A model generated the notes under the pieces. It saw only the letters and a program-made list of their open reading frames with translations. It was not told the origin of the DNA and did not search any database. From assembly GCF_027923545.1 (NCBI RefSeq), contig NZ_BROH01000004.1, positions 62,001-126,000 of the forward strand: a DNA stretch of 64,000 bases. The letters are read 5' to 3'. Below are positions 8,934 through 18,325 of the stretch, piece by piece (the stretch's first letter is position 1; each line of letters starts with the position of its first letter). The DNA is from Sinisalibacter aestuarii (GTDB lineage Bacteria; Pseudomonadota; Alphaproteobacteria; Rhodobacterales; Rhodobacteraceae). The translations under genes were made by a program, and so were the position numbers.

Positions 8934-9791
8934 TCAAAATCCGGCCTGTCCGCCTGCGTCCAGCGCCCGCGACAGGGCGCAGAACTGCTCCAGCCCGATC
9001 TCTTCCGCCCGCGAGGTGGGCCTGATCCCGACGCTTTCCAGCACCGCCTCGATCTGCGGATGCAGCCCCTTCAGCGAGGCGCGCAGCATTTTGCGGCGTT
9101 GCTGGAAGGCGGTGGCGGTGAGCTTTTGCAGGGTGGCGGCACTGGCCGGGAAGCGCGGCTCGGGCAGGGCCACCAGATGCACCACCGCCGAGCGGACCTT
9201 GGGCGGCGGGGTGAAGGCTTCGGGCGGCAGTTCCATCACCACCCGCGCCTCGCAGCGCCATTGGGCGAGGATGGCGAGGCGGCCATAGGCTTTCGATCCG
9301 GGCTGCGCCACGATCCGCTGCGCCACTTCCTTCTGGAACATCAGCGTCAGACTTTGCCAGAACGGCGGCCAGACCTCCGGCGTGAGCCAGCGCACCAGAA
9401 GCTCGGTGCCGACATTGTAGGGCAGGTTGGCCACCACCCGGATCGGCGGGGTGAGATGCGCGACAGGGTCGATCTCCAGCGCGTCGGCGTTCAGCACCTT
9501 GAGCCGGCCGGGATAGGCGGCGGCGATCTCGGCGAGCGGGCCCATGGCGCGGGCGTCTTTCTCGACCGCGAGCACATGGCGCGCGCCCTCGGCAAGCAGC
9601 CCGCGCGTCAGCCCGCCGGGGCCGGGGCCGACTTCCAGCACATCCGCGCCGGTGATGTCGCCCGCCGCCCGCGCGATCTTGGCGGTCAGGTTCAGATCCA
9701 TCAGGAAGTTCTGGCCGAGCGACTTTCTGGCGCTCAGCCCATGCGCCGCGATCACCTCGCGCAGCGGCGGCAATCCGTCGATGGCGCTCAC
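8934..9791 (-). CDS. rsmA: 16S rRNA (adenine(1518)-N(6)/adenine(1519)-N(6))-dimethyltransferase
   Basis: SAM-dependent enzyme (KsgA) that dimethylates two adjacent adenines near the 3' end of 16S rRNA late in 30S assembly. The 285 residues include KSLGQNFL near the N-terminus, the SAM-binding [10 protein letters not shown] and the catalytic [11 protein letters not shown] segment. The start overlaps the pdxA stop by 4 bases (9788-9791), so it is translated with pdxA. It is the last gene of the minus-strand surA-pdxA-rsmA unit. Confidence 0.97.
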   Translation of the reverse strand: MSAIDGLPPLREVIAAHGLSARKSLGQNFLMDLNLTAKIARAAGDITGADVLEVGPGPGGLTRGLLAEGARHVLAVEKDARAMGPLAEIAAAYPGRLKVLNADALEIDPVAHLTPPIRVVANLPYNVGTELLVRWLTPEVWPPFWQSLTLMFQKEVAQRIVAQPGSKAYGRLAILAQWRCEARVVMELPPEAFTPPPKVRSAVVHLVALPEPRFPASAATLQKLTATAFQQRRKMLRASLKGLHPQIEAVLESVGIRPTSRAEEIGLEQFCALSRALDAGGQAGF

Positions 9792-10747
9792 GCCGCCATC
9801 TCCTTCGCCATCCGCAACGCGGCGATCAGCGACGAGGGGTCGGCGGTGCTGGTGCCGGCGATGTCGAAGGCGGTGCCGTGATCGGGTGAGGTGCGCACGA
9901 AGCCGAGGCCGAGCGTCACGTTCACGCCGGAGGCGAAGTCCAGCGTCTTGATCGGGATCAGCGCCTGATCGTGATACATGCAGACGGCGACGTCATAGCG
10001 GGCGCGGGCGGGAGGGTGAAACATCGTGTCGGCGGGCAGGGGGCCGAGCAGGGTAAAGCCCTCGCCGCGCAGCCGGTCGAGCAGCGGCGCGATCATCTCG
10101 ATCTCCTCGCGCCCCATCGCGCCCTCTTCGCCGGCATGGGGGTTCAGCCCCGCCACCGCGATGCGGGGACGCTGGCCAAGCTGTGCGGCGAGATCGGCAT
10201 CGGTGATGCGAATCGTCTCTTCCAGCAGCGCCGGCGTGAGTGCTCCGGGCACATCGCGCAACGGGATGTGAATGGTGGTCGGCACCACCCGCAGCGCGGA
10301 ACAGGCCAGCATCATCACCACCCGGTCGCGCCCGGCGAGATGGCCGAGATATTCGGTATGGCCGGGAAAGGCGAAGCCGGCGCCATCCTGCAGCGCCTTC
10401 TTATGGATCGGGTTGGTGGTGATCGCGGCGGCCTTGCCCGCCTGCACCAGCGCCACGCCCTCGGCGATGGCCCCGACCACATGGGCCGCGTGGACGGGAT
10501 TGGCCCGCCCCGGCACCCGTGGCGCGCCGAAATCGCGCGCCAGCACCGGCAGGCCGCGCGCCATTGCTCCGGGGGCCTCGGACGGGTCGGCAATCTCGAC
10601 GACGGGCGTGCCGCCGGGCAGGTGGCGCGGATCGCCGATCAGGAAGAAACTCAGCTCGTCCTTCAGCGCTGCCCAGGCTTTTGGCGCGATCTCGGGGCCG
10701 ACGCCCGCGGGCTCGCCCGAGGTCAGCGCAATGGGAAGCGCGGCCAT
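9788..10747 (-). CDS. pdxA: 4-hydroxythreonine-4-phosphate dehydrogenase
   Basis: NAD-dependent enzyme of pyridoxal 5'-phosphate synthesis (DXP-dependent route), 319 residues. Family motifs include [16 protein letters not shown] at the N-terminus, HTEYLGHL with metal-ligand histidine, and the C-terminal [11 protein letters not shown] with the second metal-binding histidine. It lies between surA and rsmA, a conserved order in Proteobacteria. The start lies one base after the surA stop, which again implies one transcript. Confidence 0.96.
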   Translation of the reverse strand: MAALPIALTSGEPAGVGPEIAPKAWAALKDELSFFLIGDPRHLPGGTPVVEIADPSEAPGAMARGLPVLARDFGAPRVPGRANPVHAAHVVGAIAEGVALVQAGKAAAITTNPIHKKALQDGAGFAFPGHTEYLGHLAGRDRVVMMLACSALRVVPTTIHIPLRDVPGALTPALLEETIRITDADLAAQLGQRPRIAVAGLNPHAGEEGAMGREEIEMIAPLLDRLRGEGFTLLGPLPADTMFHPPARARYDVAVCMYHDQALIPIKTLDFASGVNVTLGLGFVRTSPDHGTAFDIAGTSTADPSSLIAALRMAKEMAA

Positions 10748-10748
10748 G

Positions 10749-12017
10749 TTACTGGCCGAGAATCTCGATATGGGCGTTGGCGCGCTGTTCTTCGAGGAAG
10801 GCCTGGCCCAGCGTCGTCACCCGGCGGTTGCGGATCTGCTCCTCGACCATCTCTTCGGTGAGCGAGCGGGGCAGTTCGTTGCCGCGCGAACACAGCATCA
10901 GCACCACCATCGCGCCCGACGAGGTGGTCAGCCGCGCCGAGATTTCGCCCGGATCGAGCAGGTTCAGCTCACCGGCATAGGCGCCGGGCACCTGGCTTTC
11001 GGGCAGGGTCTCGCGCACCAGTTGCTCGGGCGGCAGGCCGCGGGCGATGGGATAGAGATCGTCGCAGCTGGTCACCCGCTCGCGGATGCGTGCGGCCTCG
11101 TCCACGTTCGCGCCCGATTGCCCGCCGGGCAGCAGGAGGGCCGCGTATTCGACGGCAATGCGCGGCTCGCCGCCCGACACTTCCTCGCGGTCGCGCATGT
11201 AATACAGGCGCACCCCGTCTTCGACCTCGACGACCCGGCTGGTCTGGCCCGGCTCAAGCCCGCGCACCGCGGCGCTGACCGGGGCGGGCAGGGCCTCGAT
11301 ATCGAGCCATTTCATCTTGCCGCCATTGTTGCGCGACGGGCCGACCGAGAAGCGCATCGCGGCATCGGCAAATCCGGCCTCGTCGAGATCGCGCAGCCGG
11401 TCGGCGCGGGCGCGCGAGGCTTTGCGGCTGGCATCGTCGGCTGCCGGCAGGATGATCTCCGACAGCAGCACGCGGGTGCCCGGCTCGGGCACGCTCACCG
11501 CCATCGCCGCGTCGATATCGGATTGCGATATCGACACTTTCGGCAGGAATACTTCTCGCAGGAAATCGCGCCAGGTGATCCCGGCGGTGACGAAATCGCG
11601 AAACGACTCGGCGGCGATTCCGCCTTGGGCGAGAAGCTGGACGAGCTGGTCGGCGGAGAGGTTGCCGCGCGCGGCGAATTCTTCCATCCCGGCCGTGATA
11701 TCCTCTTCCTCGGCCACGATCCCGGCCCGGGCCGCCTCACGCATCTGCAGCGCTTCGTTGATCAGCTGGTCGAGGGCGAGGGCGCGCACGTCGCCAGGGG
11801 CGCGCAGCAGCGTCAGAAAGGCCTGCCGCTGGCTCAGCTCATAGGCGGTGATCACGTTGCCGTCGATCCGCACCACCGGCGAAAACTGCCCCTGCGCCTG
11901 TGCCGGGGCAAGCTGCGCGACGAGGGCGCCAAGCCCCAGTAGCATTGCCGCTCCGAACCGCCGGGCCCGATTGCCGATCCCGCCTTTGCCGATCCCTGCT
12001 GCCGTGGTCCTCATCAT
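10749..12017 (-). CDS. surA: Periplasmic peptidyl-prolyl cis-trans isomerase SurA
   Basis: Periplasmic chaperone for outer-membrane protein assembly, about 420 residues. A signal peptide ends near APAQAQ. The SurA N-terminal chaperone domain follows, then a parvulin-type PPIase domain (around SEIILPA through FSVGPSRNNGGKMKW) and a C-terminal segment. The start is uncertain: ATG at 12017 or 12014 places the signal peptide well, and the frame is open to an ATG at 12050. The surA-pdxA-rsmA order is classical, but lptD, which normally lies immediately upstream, is missing here. Confidence 0.9.
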   Translation of the reverse strand: MMRTTAAGIGKGGIGNRARRFGAAMLLGLGALVAQLAPAQAQGQFSPVVRIDGNVITAYELSQRQAFLTLLRAPGDVRALALDQLINEALQMREAARAGIVAEEEDITAGMEEFAARGNLSADQLVQLLAQGGIAAESFRDFVTAGITWRDFLREVFLPKVSISQSDIDAAMAVSVPEPGTRVLLSEIILPAADDASRKASRARADRLRDLDEAGFADAAMRFSVGPSRNNGGKMKWLDIEALPAPVSAAVRGLEPGQTSRVVEVEDGVRLYYMRDREEVSGGEPRIAVEYAALLLPGGQSGANVDEAARIRERVTSCDDLYPIARGLPPEQLVRETLPESQVPGAYAGELNLLDPGEISARLTTSSGAMVVLMLCSRGNELPRSLTEEMVEEQIRNRRVTTLGQAFLEEQRANAHIEILGQ

Positions 12018-12321
12018 CGCCCCACTTCGTCTTCCGCCTGTCATTCTCATCCGGGGCCGCGCCCGGTTGGGGGCTACATTAGTCGAGGTTGCGAGGTGGT
12101 GCGAGGGTTAATCGCGCCCCTAAGCGGCGCAAGCGGCTGGAATTGGGCGCATTGCGGCGCGGGGCCGGGGGCTGGCATATCTGGTGGCCCCGGGTTTGGC
12201 GGGTGCCGGATCTGGCGGGCGGGGGCGATTCTCCCCCGGATGCGATCTGGCGCCCGCCGCCGGGCGGGGCTAGGCTGGCGGCAAGGCCGGCCCCCGGCGC
12301 GCGCGTTTCAAGGAGACAGAC
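12018..12321. other. Divergent intergenic region where lptF-lptG-lptD would be expected
   Basis: About 300 bases between divergent surA and pepA. It contains only GC-rich sequence, short G-runs and the pepA ribosome binding site (AAGGAGACAGAC). I see no recognisable coding remnant of lptF, lptG or lptD, which commonly occupy this position. Confidence 0.5.
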
Positions 12322-13794
12322 ATGACCGACATCTTCGCCCCCAGCTTCATTCCGCTCGATATCGACCTCATCGCCACCGCCGAGGGGCGCGTGGTGGTGC
12401 TGGCCGAGAGCGGCCGGATGGACAAGGGCGCGCGCCGGATCAACCGGCTCACCCGCGGCGCGCTGGCCCGGCTGGTGGAAAGCGAGGCCTTCGCCAAGCT
12501 CAAGCCCGGCGAGGCGATGGAACTGGCCTGGCCTGCCGGAATGCTCGCCGAGGCGGTGCAGGTGGTGCGCATCGACCGCAAGATGGACAGCGCGGCGGCG
12601 CGCAGGGTGGGCGGGGCGATCGGCAAGGGCCTGCCCGGCAAGGATGTGCTGGTGCTTGCCGGATCGCTGCGCCACACGCCCGAGATTGCCCTTGGCGCCA
12701 TGCTGCGCGGCTATGAATACCGGGCCCAGAAATCGGGCGAGGCGGGCAAGGCGCCCGGGGGCAGCCTGACCTTCGCCGTCACCAATCCCGAGGCGCTGAA
12801 GGCGCGGGAGGCCGATCTGACGGCGGTGGCCGAGGGCGTCTTCTTCGCCCGCGATCTGGTGAATGCACCCGCCAACGTGCTCACCACCCAGAGCTTCGCC
12901 GATCAGCTCGAGGCGCTCGGCAAGCTCGGCGTCGAGGTCGAGGTGCTGGAGGAAGACAGGCTCGCCGCGCTTGGCATGGGCGCGCTACTGGGAGTCGGCC
13001 AGGGCTCGGCAAGCCCCTCCAAGGTGGTGGTGATGAACTGGAAGGGCGGCCAGGCGGGCGCGGCCCCGCTGGCGCTGATCGGCAAGGGCGTGGTCTTCGA
13101 TACCGGCGGTATCAGCCTCAAACCCGCCGCCGGGATGGAAGACATGACGATGGATATGGGCGGCGCGGGCACCGTGGCGGGGGTGATGAAGACCCTCGCG
13201 CTGCGGAATGCGCCGGCCAATGTGGTGGGCCTTGTCGGTCTTGTCGAAAACATGCCCGACGGCATCGCGCAGCGCCCGGGCGATGTGGTGACCTCGATGA
13301 AGGGCGATACGATCGAGGTGATCAACACCGATGCCGAGGGGCGGCTCGTTCTGGCCGATGTGCTCTGGTATGCGCAGGACACCTTCGCCCCCGCTGGCCT
13401 GATCGACCTCGCCACCCTGACCGGCGCCATCGTCGTGAGCCTCGGCCATGAAAATGCGGGCGTGTTCTCCAATGACGACGGCTTCGCCAAATCCTTCCTG
13501 AAAGCCGCCGAGACCGAGGGCGAGGGCGCCTGGCGGATGCCCTTGGGCGAGGCCTATGACAAGCTTTTGAAAAGCCGGATCGCGGATATGAAGAATGTCG
13601 GCGGGCGGCCCGCGGGCTCGATCACCGCGGCGCAGTTCCTGCAACGCTTCGTCAGGGAGGGCACGCCCTGGATTCATCTCGACATTGCCGGCGTGGCCAG
13701 CCGCTCGGACGATGGCGACCTTGCGCCCAAGGGCGCGACGGGCTGGTTCGTGCGCGCGCTCGACCGGCTGGTGCGCGACAGCTACGAAGGATAA
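12322..13794 (+). CDS. pepA: Leucyl aminopeptidase (M17 family)
   Basis: Cytoplasmic metallo-aminopeptidase of 490 residues that removes N-terminal residues from peptides; some PepA proteins also bind DNA. The C-terminal catalytic domain carries GKGVVFDTGGISLKP and the M17 signature NTDAEGRLVLADVL, with the two-metal site ligands intact. A strong ribosome binding site lies before the ATG. It is followed after 7 bases by holC, the same pepA-holC order as in many Proteobacteria. Confidence 0.96.
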   Translation: MTDIFAPSFIPLDIDLIATAEGRVVVLAESGRMDKGARRINRLTRGALARLVESEAFAKLKPGEAMELAWPAGMLAEAVQVVRIDRKMDSAAARRVGGAIGKGLPGKDVLVLAGSLRHTPEIALGAMLRGYEYRAQKSGEAGKAPGGSLTFAVTNPEALKAREADLTAVAEGVFFARDLVNAPANVLTTQSFADQLEALGKLGVEVEVLEEDRLAALGMGALLGVGQGSASPSKVVVMNWKGGQAGAAPLALIGKGVVFDTGGISLKPAAGMEDMTMDMGGAGTVAGVMKTLALRNAPANVVGLVGLVENMPDGIAQRPGDVVTSMKGDTIEVINTDAEGRLVLADVLWYAQDTFAPAGLIDLATLTGAIVVSLGHENAGVFSNDDGFAKSFLKAAETEGEGAWRMPLGEAYDKLLKSRIADMKNVGGRPAGSITAAQFLQRFVREGTPWIHLDIAGVASRSDDGDLAPKGATGWFVRALDRLVRDSYEG

Positions 13795-13801
13795 GCCGCC
13801 G

Positions 13802-14260
13802 ATGGGCGAGGCCTATTTCTACCACATGACCCGCACGCCGCTGGAGGGCACCCTGCCGGTGCTGCTGGCGAAGTCGCTTGAGGCGGGCTGGCGGGTGGCG
13901 GTGCGCGGGCAGGACCCGGCCCGGCTCGACTGGCTCGACCAGCGGCTCTGGCTCGGCCATGAGGAGAGTTTTCTGCCGCATGGGGTGGCGGGGGGGCCGC
14001 ATGACGCCGATCAGCCAGTGCTGCTCACCAGCGCGCCGGAGGCCGCGAACGGCGCGAATTGCCTCGTCTCCATCGACGGGGCCGAGGTGGCGCCGGGCGA
14101 GGTCGCGGCGATGGAGCGGGTGATGATCCTGTTCGACGGCAACGACCCCGAGGCGCTCCAGCGCGCCCGCGATCAATGGCGCGCCCTGACCGGCGCGGGA
14201 GCGAAAGCCAAATACTGGAGCCAGGAAAGCGGGCGCTGGGAGATGAAGGCGGAAAACTGA
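13802..14260 (+). CDS. holC: DNA polymerase III subunit chi
   Basis: Clamp-loader-associated subunit that links DNA polymerase III to single-strand binding protein. The 152-residue protein starts with GEAYFYHMTRTPLE and contains LDQRLWLGHEESFLPHG, both typical of alphaproteobacterial chi. I chose the ATG at 13802, 8 bases after pepA; the frame is open upstream only inside pepA. Position directly behind pepA supports the call. Confidence 0.9.
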   Translation: MGEAYFYHMTRTPLEGTLPVLLAKSLEAGWRVAVRGQDPARLDWLDQRLWLGHEESFLPHGVAGGPHDADQPVLLTSAPEAANGANCLVSIDGAEVAPGEVAAMERVMILFDGNDPEALQRARDQWRALTGAGAKAKYWSQESGRWEMKAEN

Positions 14261-14298
14261 ACCCCGTCAGGGGATTGCATCGTGGAAGCGAGGTGCGA

Positions 14299-14760
14299 AT
14301 GGAACTGCTCGACCAAACCACCCGCCGCGGCGGCTGCCAATGCGGCGCGCTGCGCTACGAGGCCCGCGCGATCCTCGACAATCCCCATATCTGCCATTGC
14401 CGGATGTGCCAGCGCGCCAGCGGCAATTTCTTCGCCGCCCTCGTCGGCGTGCCGAACGAAGCGCTCACATGGCAGGGCGAACCGGCCATCTTCGAAAGTT
14501 CCGAAGGGGTCGAGCGGGGCTTCTGCCGCGATTGCGGCACGCCGATGTTCTACCGCCACCGGGATGGTTCCCACTGCTCGATCATGATCGGCACTTTCGA
14601 CGACCCGGCCAGCGTGCCGCTCTTCTACGAGTTCGGCATCGAAAGCCGGTTGCCGCAGATCGACAGGCTCGGCCATGTCGAGCGCTACACAAGCGACGAG
14701 CTCATCGACGCCGCGGCGATCGCCCATATCCGCGAGACCTCCCGGCAATATCCGCTCTGA
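14299..14760 (+). CDS. GFA/CENP-V family zinc-binding protein
   Basis: A 153-residue single-domain protein of the glutathione-dependent formaldehyde-activating (GFA)/CENP-V fold. The expected zinc-binding cysteines are present: CQC near residue 14, CHCRMCQRASG and, later, CRDCGTPM. The family is best known for spontaneous or catalysed S-hydroxymethylglutathione formation, but most members have no proven substrate. The ATG at 14299 is preferred; a GTG two codons upstream is possible. It sits 38 bases after holC and may share its transcript. Confidence 0.85.
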   Translation: MELLDQTTRRGGCQCGALRYEARAILDNPHICHCRMCQRASGNFFAALVGVPNEALTWQGEPAIFESSEGVERGFCRDCGTPMFYRHRDGSHCSIMIGTFDDPASVPLFYEFGIESRLPQIDRLGHVERYTSDELIDAAAIAHIRETSRQYPL

Positions 14761-14769
14761 TCTTCTCTG

Positions 14770-14826
14770 TTCGCAAAATACCTCGGGGGTGAATTGGCCG
14801 CAGGCCAAGAGGGGGCAGCGCCCCCT
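14770..14826 (+). repeat. Recurrent intergenic element with two hairpins (copy c)
   Basis: An AT-rich core TTCGCAAAATACCTCGGGGG is followed by a stem TTGGCC-GCA-GGCCAA at 14794-14808 and a second stem GGGGGC/GCGCCCCC at 14811-14825. It separates the convergent GFA and retropepsin genes and could act as a bidirectional terminator. The same architecture occurs near 32.6 and 61.27 kb. Confidence 0.6.
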
Positions 14827-14844
14827 GATGCGCCCCCTGACCGC

Positions 14845-15432
14845 CTACCGCGTCAGAACCAGCATGTCGCCCGCGATCTCGATCTTCGAGAAGCGGCGCA
14901 GATAAGCCATGCCGAGCAGCGACTGATCCATCTCGCCCTCGTTGACGAAGACCCGCAGGTTGCGGTCGGTGATATCGCCAAGCCGGATCTCGTCCACCGT
15001 GGCCGGGGCGGTGCGCACCATGCCGTTGGCGGTGAAGGCGCGGCCGGTGAAGGCGAGGCCGTCGGGGTCGATCCCGATCCGCGCGGCATCCTTCATCGTC
15101 AGCACCACATCCGTCGCCCCGGTATCGACGACAAAATCCACCGGCTCGCCGTTCAGCCGCGCGGTCAGGTAGAAATGCCCGTCGAACATGCGCGGCACCT
15201 CGATCTGGCCGCTTTCCAGCACCGACTGGCGCGGGGCGAGATCGCGCGAGATATCGCCCCAGAGTCCGTAACCGGCGATCACGCCGACAAAGATCAGCGC
15301 CCAGACCATCGCCTGCTGGGCCAGCTTCGACCAGTTGCGGCGATGCTGGGCGATGAAATAGCCCCCCACCGCGGCGGCGAGGAGAACGAGATAGGCGAGG
15401 CGTCCGATATCGGTTGTATCCATTCCGCCCAT
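14845..15432 (-). CDS. Membrane-anchored retropepsin-like aspartic protease (clan AA, TIGR02281-type)
   Basis: About 195 residues: two N-terminal transmembrane helices (roughly residues 11-27 and 42-57) followed by a periplasmic retropepsin-like domain with the catalytic DTGAT at residues 103-107. The downstream LLGMAYLRRF segment is typical of the bacterial clan AA family in alphaproteobacteria. Single-domain proteins of this type are expected to dimerise to form the active site. The physiological substrate is unknown. A second start (MDTTDIG) lies three codons downstream. It lies 43 bases downstream of marC on the same strand. Confidence 0.85.
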   Translation of the reverse strand: MGGMDTTDIGRLAYLVLLAAAVGGYFIAQHRRNWSKLAQQAMVWALIFVGVIAGYGLWGDISRDLAPRQSVLESGQIEVPRMFDGHFYLTARLNGEPVDFVVDTGATDVVLTMKDAARIGIDPDGLAFTGRAFTANGMVRTAPATVDEIRLGDITDRNLRVFVNEGEMDQSLLGMAYLRRFSKIEIAGDMLVLTR

Positions 15433-15475
15433 ATAGGCACGCCTCCCGCGCGGGCAAATGCGACCGGCTGTCCGC

Positions 15476-16099
15476 TCAGTTCACAAGGCCGAAATTCGCC
15501 AGACCGTCGAGCACGAATTGCACCGCGAGGGCGGCGAGCAACATGCCGAGCAGGCGGGTGAGCACGTTGATCCCGGTTTCGCGCAGCAGCCGTTCGAGCA
15601 GGCCCGAGGCGAGGAACAGGGTGAACACCACCGCCAGCACCGCCAGCATCACGAGATGCACCGCGAGAAGCTGCAGCGGCGTGGTGGTCTGGCCCGCCAG
15701 CAGGATCATCGCCGCCATCGCGCCGGGGCCGCCGATCAGTGGCGTGGCGAGCGGAAAGACGGACGGGTCTTCCGCCGGATCGAGCCCCGGTTCCGACTGG
15801 TCCTTGCGCCGCTGGGCGCGGCGCTCGAACAGCATGTCGAGCGCGGTCAGGAACAGCAGCAGCCCCCCGGCGATACGGAAGGCGGGCATCGAGATGCCGA
15901 GAAAGCCCAGCACCTGCTCGCCCAGCAGCCCGAACAGCGTGAGCAGGATCGCGGCCACGCCGATGGCGCGCAGCGCGATCGCCCGCCGCTCCGCCTTCGA
16001 CGCGCCCTTGGTGAGGGCGAGGAACAGCGGCATCAGGCCGATCGGGTCGATCACCACGAAGAGGGTGACGAAGGCCGGTATGAGGAGGTCGGGCATCAT
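15476..16099 (-). CDS. MarC family membrane protein
   Basis: Integral membrane protein of 207 residues with six predicted helices. It shows the MarC-family features LFVVIDPIGLMPLFLAL near the N-terminus and ATPLIGGPGAMAAMI in the middle. The family was once linked to multiple antibiotic resistance, but no transport activity has been established. It probably forms a short minus-strand unit with the retropepsin gene. No regulatory site is evident upstream. Confidence 0.88.
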   Translation of the reverse strand: MMPDLLIPAFVTLFVVIDPIGLMPLFLALTKGASKAERRAIALRAIGVAAILLTLFGLLGEQVLGFLGISMPAFRIAGGLLLFLTALDMLFERRAQRRKDQSEPGLDPAEDPSVFPLATPLIGGPGAMAAMILLAGQTTTPLQLLAVHLVMLAVLAVVFTLFLASGLLERLLRETGINVLTRLLGMLLAALAVQFVLDGLANFGLVN

Positions 16100-16139
16100 C
16101 TCCGCCGGACGGTGACAGCGCCGGCGCGCGAAGGCAAGC

Positions 16140-16496
16140 CTAGTCGCAGCGCAGCCAGTCGAGCACCAGCCCGTCGGTGATCACGTAGACGCCGAAATCG
16201 TGGCCCATCAGCATCAGCCGCTCACTATAGGGTTCGCCCTCGCCGGTGCAGGTGCGGTCATAGAGCACGGCGTTCAGGCCGCGCACCTCTACCGGGTCGG
16301 CGAGGGTGCAGGCATTGTCGACCCCGGTGATCGTGGTCCCGGTGATTTCCAGCGCGCCGCCCTCCATGCCGACGCTCTGGCAATCCCAGCGTTCGGCCCA
16401 GTCGTCATTCGGACGGTACAGCCCGTCGAACGGGCCGGCGCCCGCCGCCGCCGGGATCAGGATACAGGCCGCGAGAGCCGAAAAAATGCGCCGCAT
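16140..16496 (-). CDS. Small secreted protein of unknown function
   Basis: A 118-residue protein with a clear Sec signal peptide (charged MRR start, hydrophobic stretch, cleavage near AGA-GP). The mature part contains four cysteines (WDCQS, DNACTL, DRTCTG, LRCD), which suggests two disulfides in the periplasm. I chose the ATG at 16496 so that the signal peptide is at the N-terminus; the frame is open much further upstream but that stretch is antisense to the next gene. No family is recognised with certainty. Confidence 0.65.
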   Translation of the reverse strand: MRRIFSALAACILIPAAAGAGPFDGLYRPNDDWAERWDCQSVGMEGGALEITGTTITGVDNACTLADPVEVRGLNAVLYDRTCTGEGEPYSERLMLMGHDFGVYVITDGLVLDWLRCD

Positions 16497-16557
16497 GGGA
16501 TTGATCCTTTCACCGCTTTGGTCCGAAACTGAGGCACGAACAGAAGGCGCGCCGTCC

Positions 16558-16980
16558 ATGATATTCGTCAAATCTCTTGCCGTCCTGCTGGGCCTCATCG
16601 TGCTCCTGCAAGCCTGGATCCGCCTCGCGCCGTTGCCGCGCGCCCGGCTTACGGCCCGGCCGGGGCCGATGGAGCCGGGGGTGCATCCGATGACAGGCGG
16701 GGTGAAGATCGTCCGTCCGCTGGCCGAGCTGCCGCCCGGCGCGCTGGACCGGCTCGCCGCCATCGCTGCCGCCACCCCGCGCACGATGAAGCTGGGCGAC
16801 GATCCGCTCGCCTTCGTCACCCGCTCGAAGCTCTGGGGTTTTCCCGATATCGCGCTGATCTGGTCGGATGGGGAGCACCTGCACCTGCACTCACACCTTG
16901 TGTTCGGCAAGGGAGATATGGGCGTCAACGCCGCCCGCGCCGCGCGGTGGTTCGAGGCATTGGAGCGGGGCGAGGGATGA
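16558..16980 (+). CDS. DUF1499 family protein
   Basis: A 140-residue protein with one N-terminal transmembrane helix (residues about 4-20) and a DUF1499-type domain. Recognisable segments are the RSKLWGFPD motif and the closing histidine-rich [10 protein letters not shown] strand. Function is unknown; homologues are small membrane-anchored proteins in many alphaproteobacteria. The ATG at 16558 puts the helix at the N-terminus. Its 3' end overlaps the convergent small gene below by about 90 bases. Confidence 0.75.
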   Translation: MIFVKSLAVLLGLIVLLQAWIRLAPLPRARLTARPGPMEPGVHPMTGGVKIVRPLAELPPGALDRLAAIAAATPRTMKLGDDPLAFVTRSKLWGFPDIALIWSDGEHLHLHSHLVFGKGDMGVNAARAARWFEALERGEG

Positions 16981-17208
16981 ACTGAGGCAGGCGCGCCCGG
17001 TATCGCGCCAGATCGGGTTGTTGAGGCTCATCTCGCAGCGGGCAATAAAGGCGCGCCCGTCGACGGTGAGGCAAATCTCTTCCTCCAGCTCCACCCGGCC
17101 GCCGGTGGAATCGGTGCAATAGCAGTCGATCACCCTGCCGCCGGGGCCGGTGACATCGGCCGGGGCGGCGCCGGGCAGGCTCACCAGGGCGATCATCATC
17201 CAGCGCAT
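16891..17208 (-). CDS. Small periplasmic cysteine-containing protein, conserved hypothetical
   Basis: About 105 residues with a signal peptide ([17 protein letters not shown]). A conserved core carries [27 protein letters not shown] and GRACLSS, giving five spaced cysteines. I recognise this pattern as a short conserved protein near prfA in Rhodobacteraceae, without known function. The family usually ends shortly after ACLSS, so the last 30 residues, which overlap DUF1499 antisense, may be a read-on extension. Start at 17208 is chosen for the signal peptide. Confidence 0.6.
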   Translation of the reverse strand: MRWMMIALVSLPGAAPADVTGPGGRVIDCYCTDSTGGRVELEEEICLTVDGRAFIARCEMSLNNPIWRDTGRACLSSSLAPLQCLEPPRGAGGVDAHISLAEHKV

Positions 17209-17269
17209 GGGGCATGATACACCATGCCCGCCCCTTGACCAAATCACGCCGATGGGCCACCTGAGGCGG

Positions 17270-18325
17270 ATGGTTCCTGTCGACAAGCTCACCGCGATCA
17301 CCGAGCGTTTCGAGTATCTCGAAGCGCGGATGGCGCAAGGACTCTCCGGCGACGAGATCGCGCGGGTGGGGCGCGAATATGCCCAGTTGAAGCCGGTGGT
17401 GGAGCAGATCGGCGAGTATCTGCAGCTTCTCGCCGATATCGGCGAGGCGCGGGCGATGCTGGCCGATCCGGAGATGAAGGCGCTGGCGGAAGAGGAGCTG
17501 CCCGCGCTCACCGCGCGTCTGCCCGAGGCCGAACAGGCGATGCGGCTGGCGCTTCTGCCGCGCGACGAGGCCGATACCCGCCCCGCCATCGTCGAGATTC
17601 GGCCCGGCACCGGCGGCGAGGAGGCGGCTTTGTTCGCGGGCGATCTGCTGCGGATGTATCAGCGCTATGCCGAGCGGTGCGGCTGGCAGGTGGACATTCT
17701 GGAAGAACAGCTCACCGAGCTTGGCGGGGTCAAGGACGTGGTGGCGCGGGTGGTGGGCGAAAACGTCTTCGCCCGGCTCAAGTATGAAAGCGGCGTGCAC
17801 CGCGTGCAGCGCGTGCCCGAGACCGAATCGGGGGGCCGCATTCACACCTCCGCCGCCACCGTGGCGGTGCTGCCCGAGGCCGAGGATGTGGATATTCACA
17901 TCGACCCGAACGATATTCGCATCGACACGATGCGCGCATCCGGGGCCGGGGGGCAGCATGTGAACACCACCGATTCCGCCGTCCGGATCACCCATATTCC
18001 GAGCGGGATCGTCGTCACCAGCAGCGAAAAGTCGCAGCACCGCAACCGCGAGATCGCCATGCAGGTGCTCAAGACCCGGCTTTACGACATGGAGCGGCAG
18101 AAGGCGCATGACGCCCGTGCCGCCGACCGAAAGACCCAGGTGGGTTCGGGTGACCGCTCCGAGCGCATCCGCACCTACAACTTCCCGCAAGGTCGGATGA
18201 CCGACCACCGGATCGGCCTTACGCTTTACAAGCTGGGCGAGGTGATGGGCGGCGATCTCGACGAGATCGTCGACGCGCTCACCGAGGCCGACCAGGCGCA
18301 GCAACTGGCGGAGATGGACGCATGA
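17270..18325 (+). CDS. prfA: Peptide chain release factor 1
   Basis: Class I release factor recognising UAA and UAG. The 351 residues include the GGQ motif at residues 227-229 within [10 protein letters not shown] and the N-terminal coiled domain starting [19 protein letters not shown] chose the ATG at 17270 because family members begin with this segment; the frame upstream is open but has no homology. The stop overlaps prmC by 4 bases, which fits the fact that PrmC methylates the GGQ glutamine of this protein. Confidence 0.96.
   Translation: MVPVDKLTAITERFEYLEARMAQGLSGDEIARVGREYAQLKPVVEQIGEYLQLLADIGEARAMLADPEMKALAEEELPALTARLPEAEQAMRLALLPRDEADTRPAIVEIRPGTGGEEAALFAGDLLRMYQRYAERCGWQVDILEEQLTELGGVKDVVARVVGENVFARLKYESGVHRVQRVPETESGGRIHTSAATVAVLPEAEDVDIHIDPNDIRIDTMRASGAGGQHVNTTDSAVRITHIPSGIVVTSSEKSQHRNREIAMQVLKTRLYDMERQKAHDARAADRKTQVGSGDRSERIRTYNFPQGRMTDHRIGLTLYKLGEVMGGDLDEIVDALTEADQAQQLAEMDA

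Noticed and set aside
10272-11942. 556-residue plus-strand frame opposite pdxA and surA
   Set aside because: Antisense of two clear genes, with shadow-like composition.
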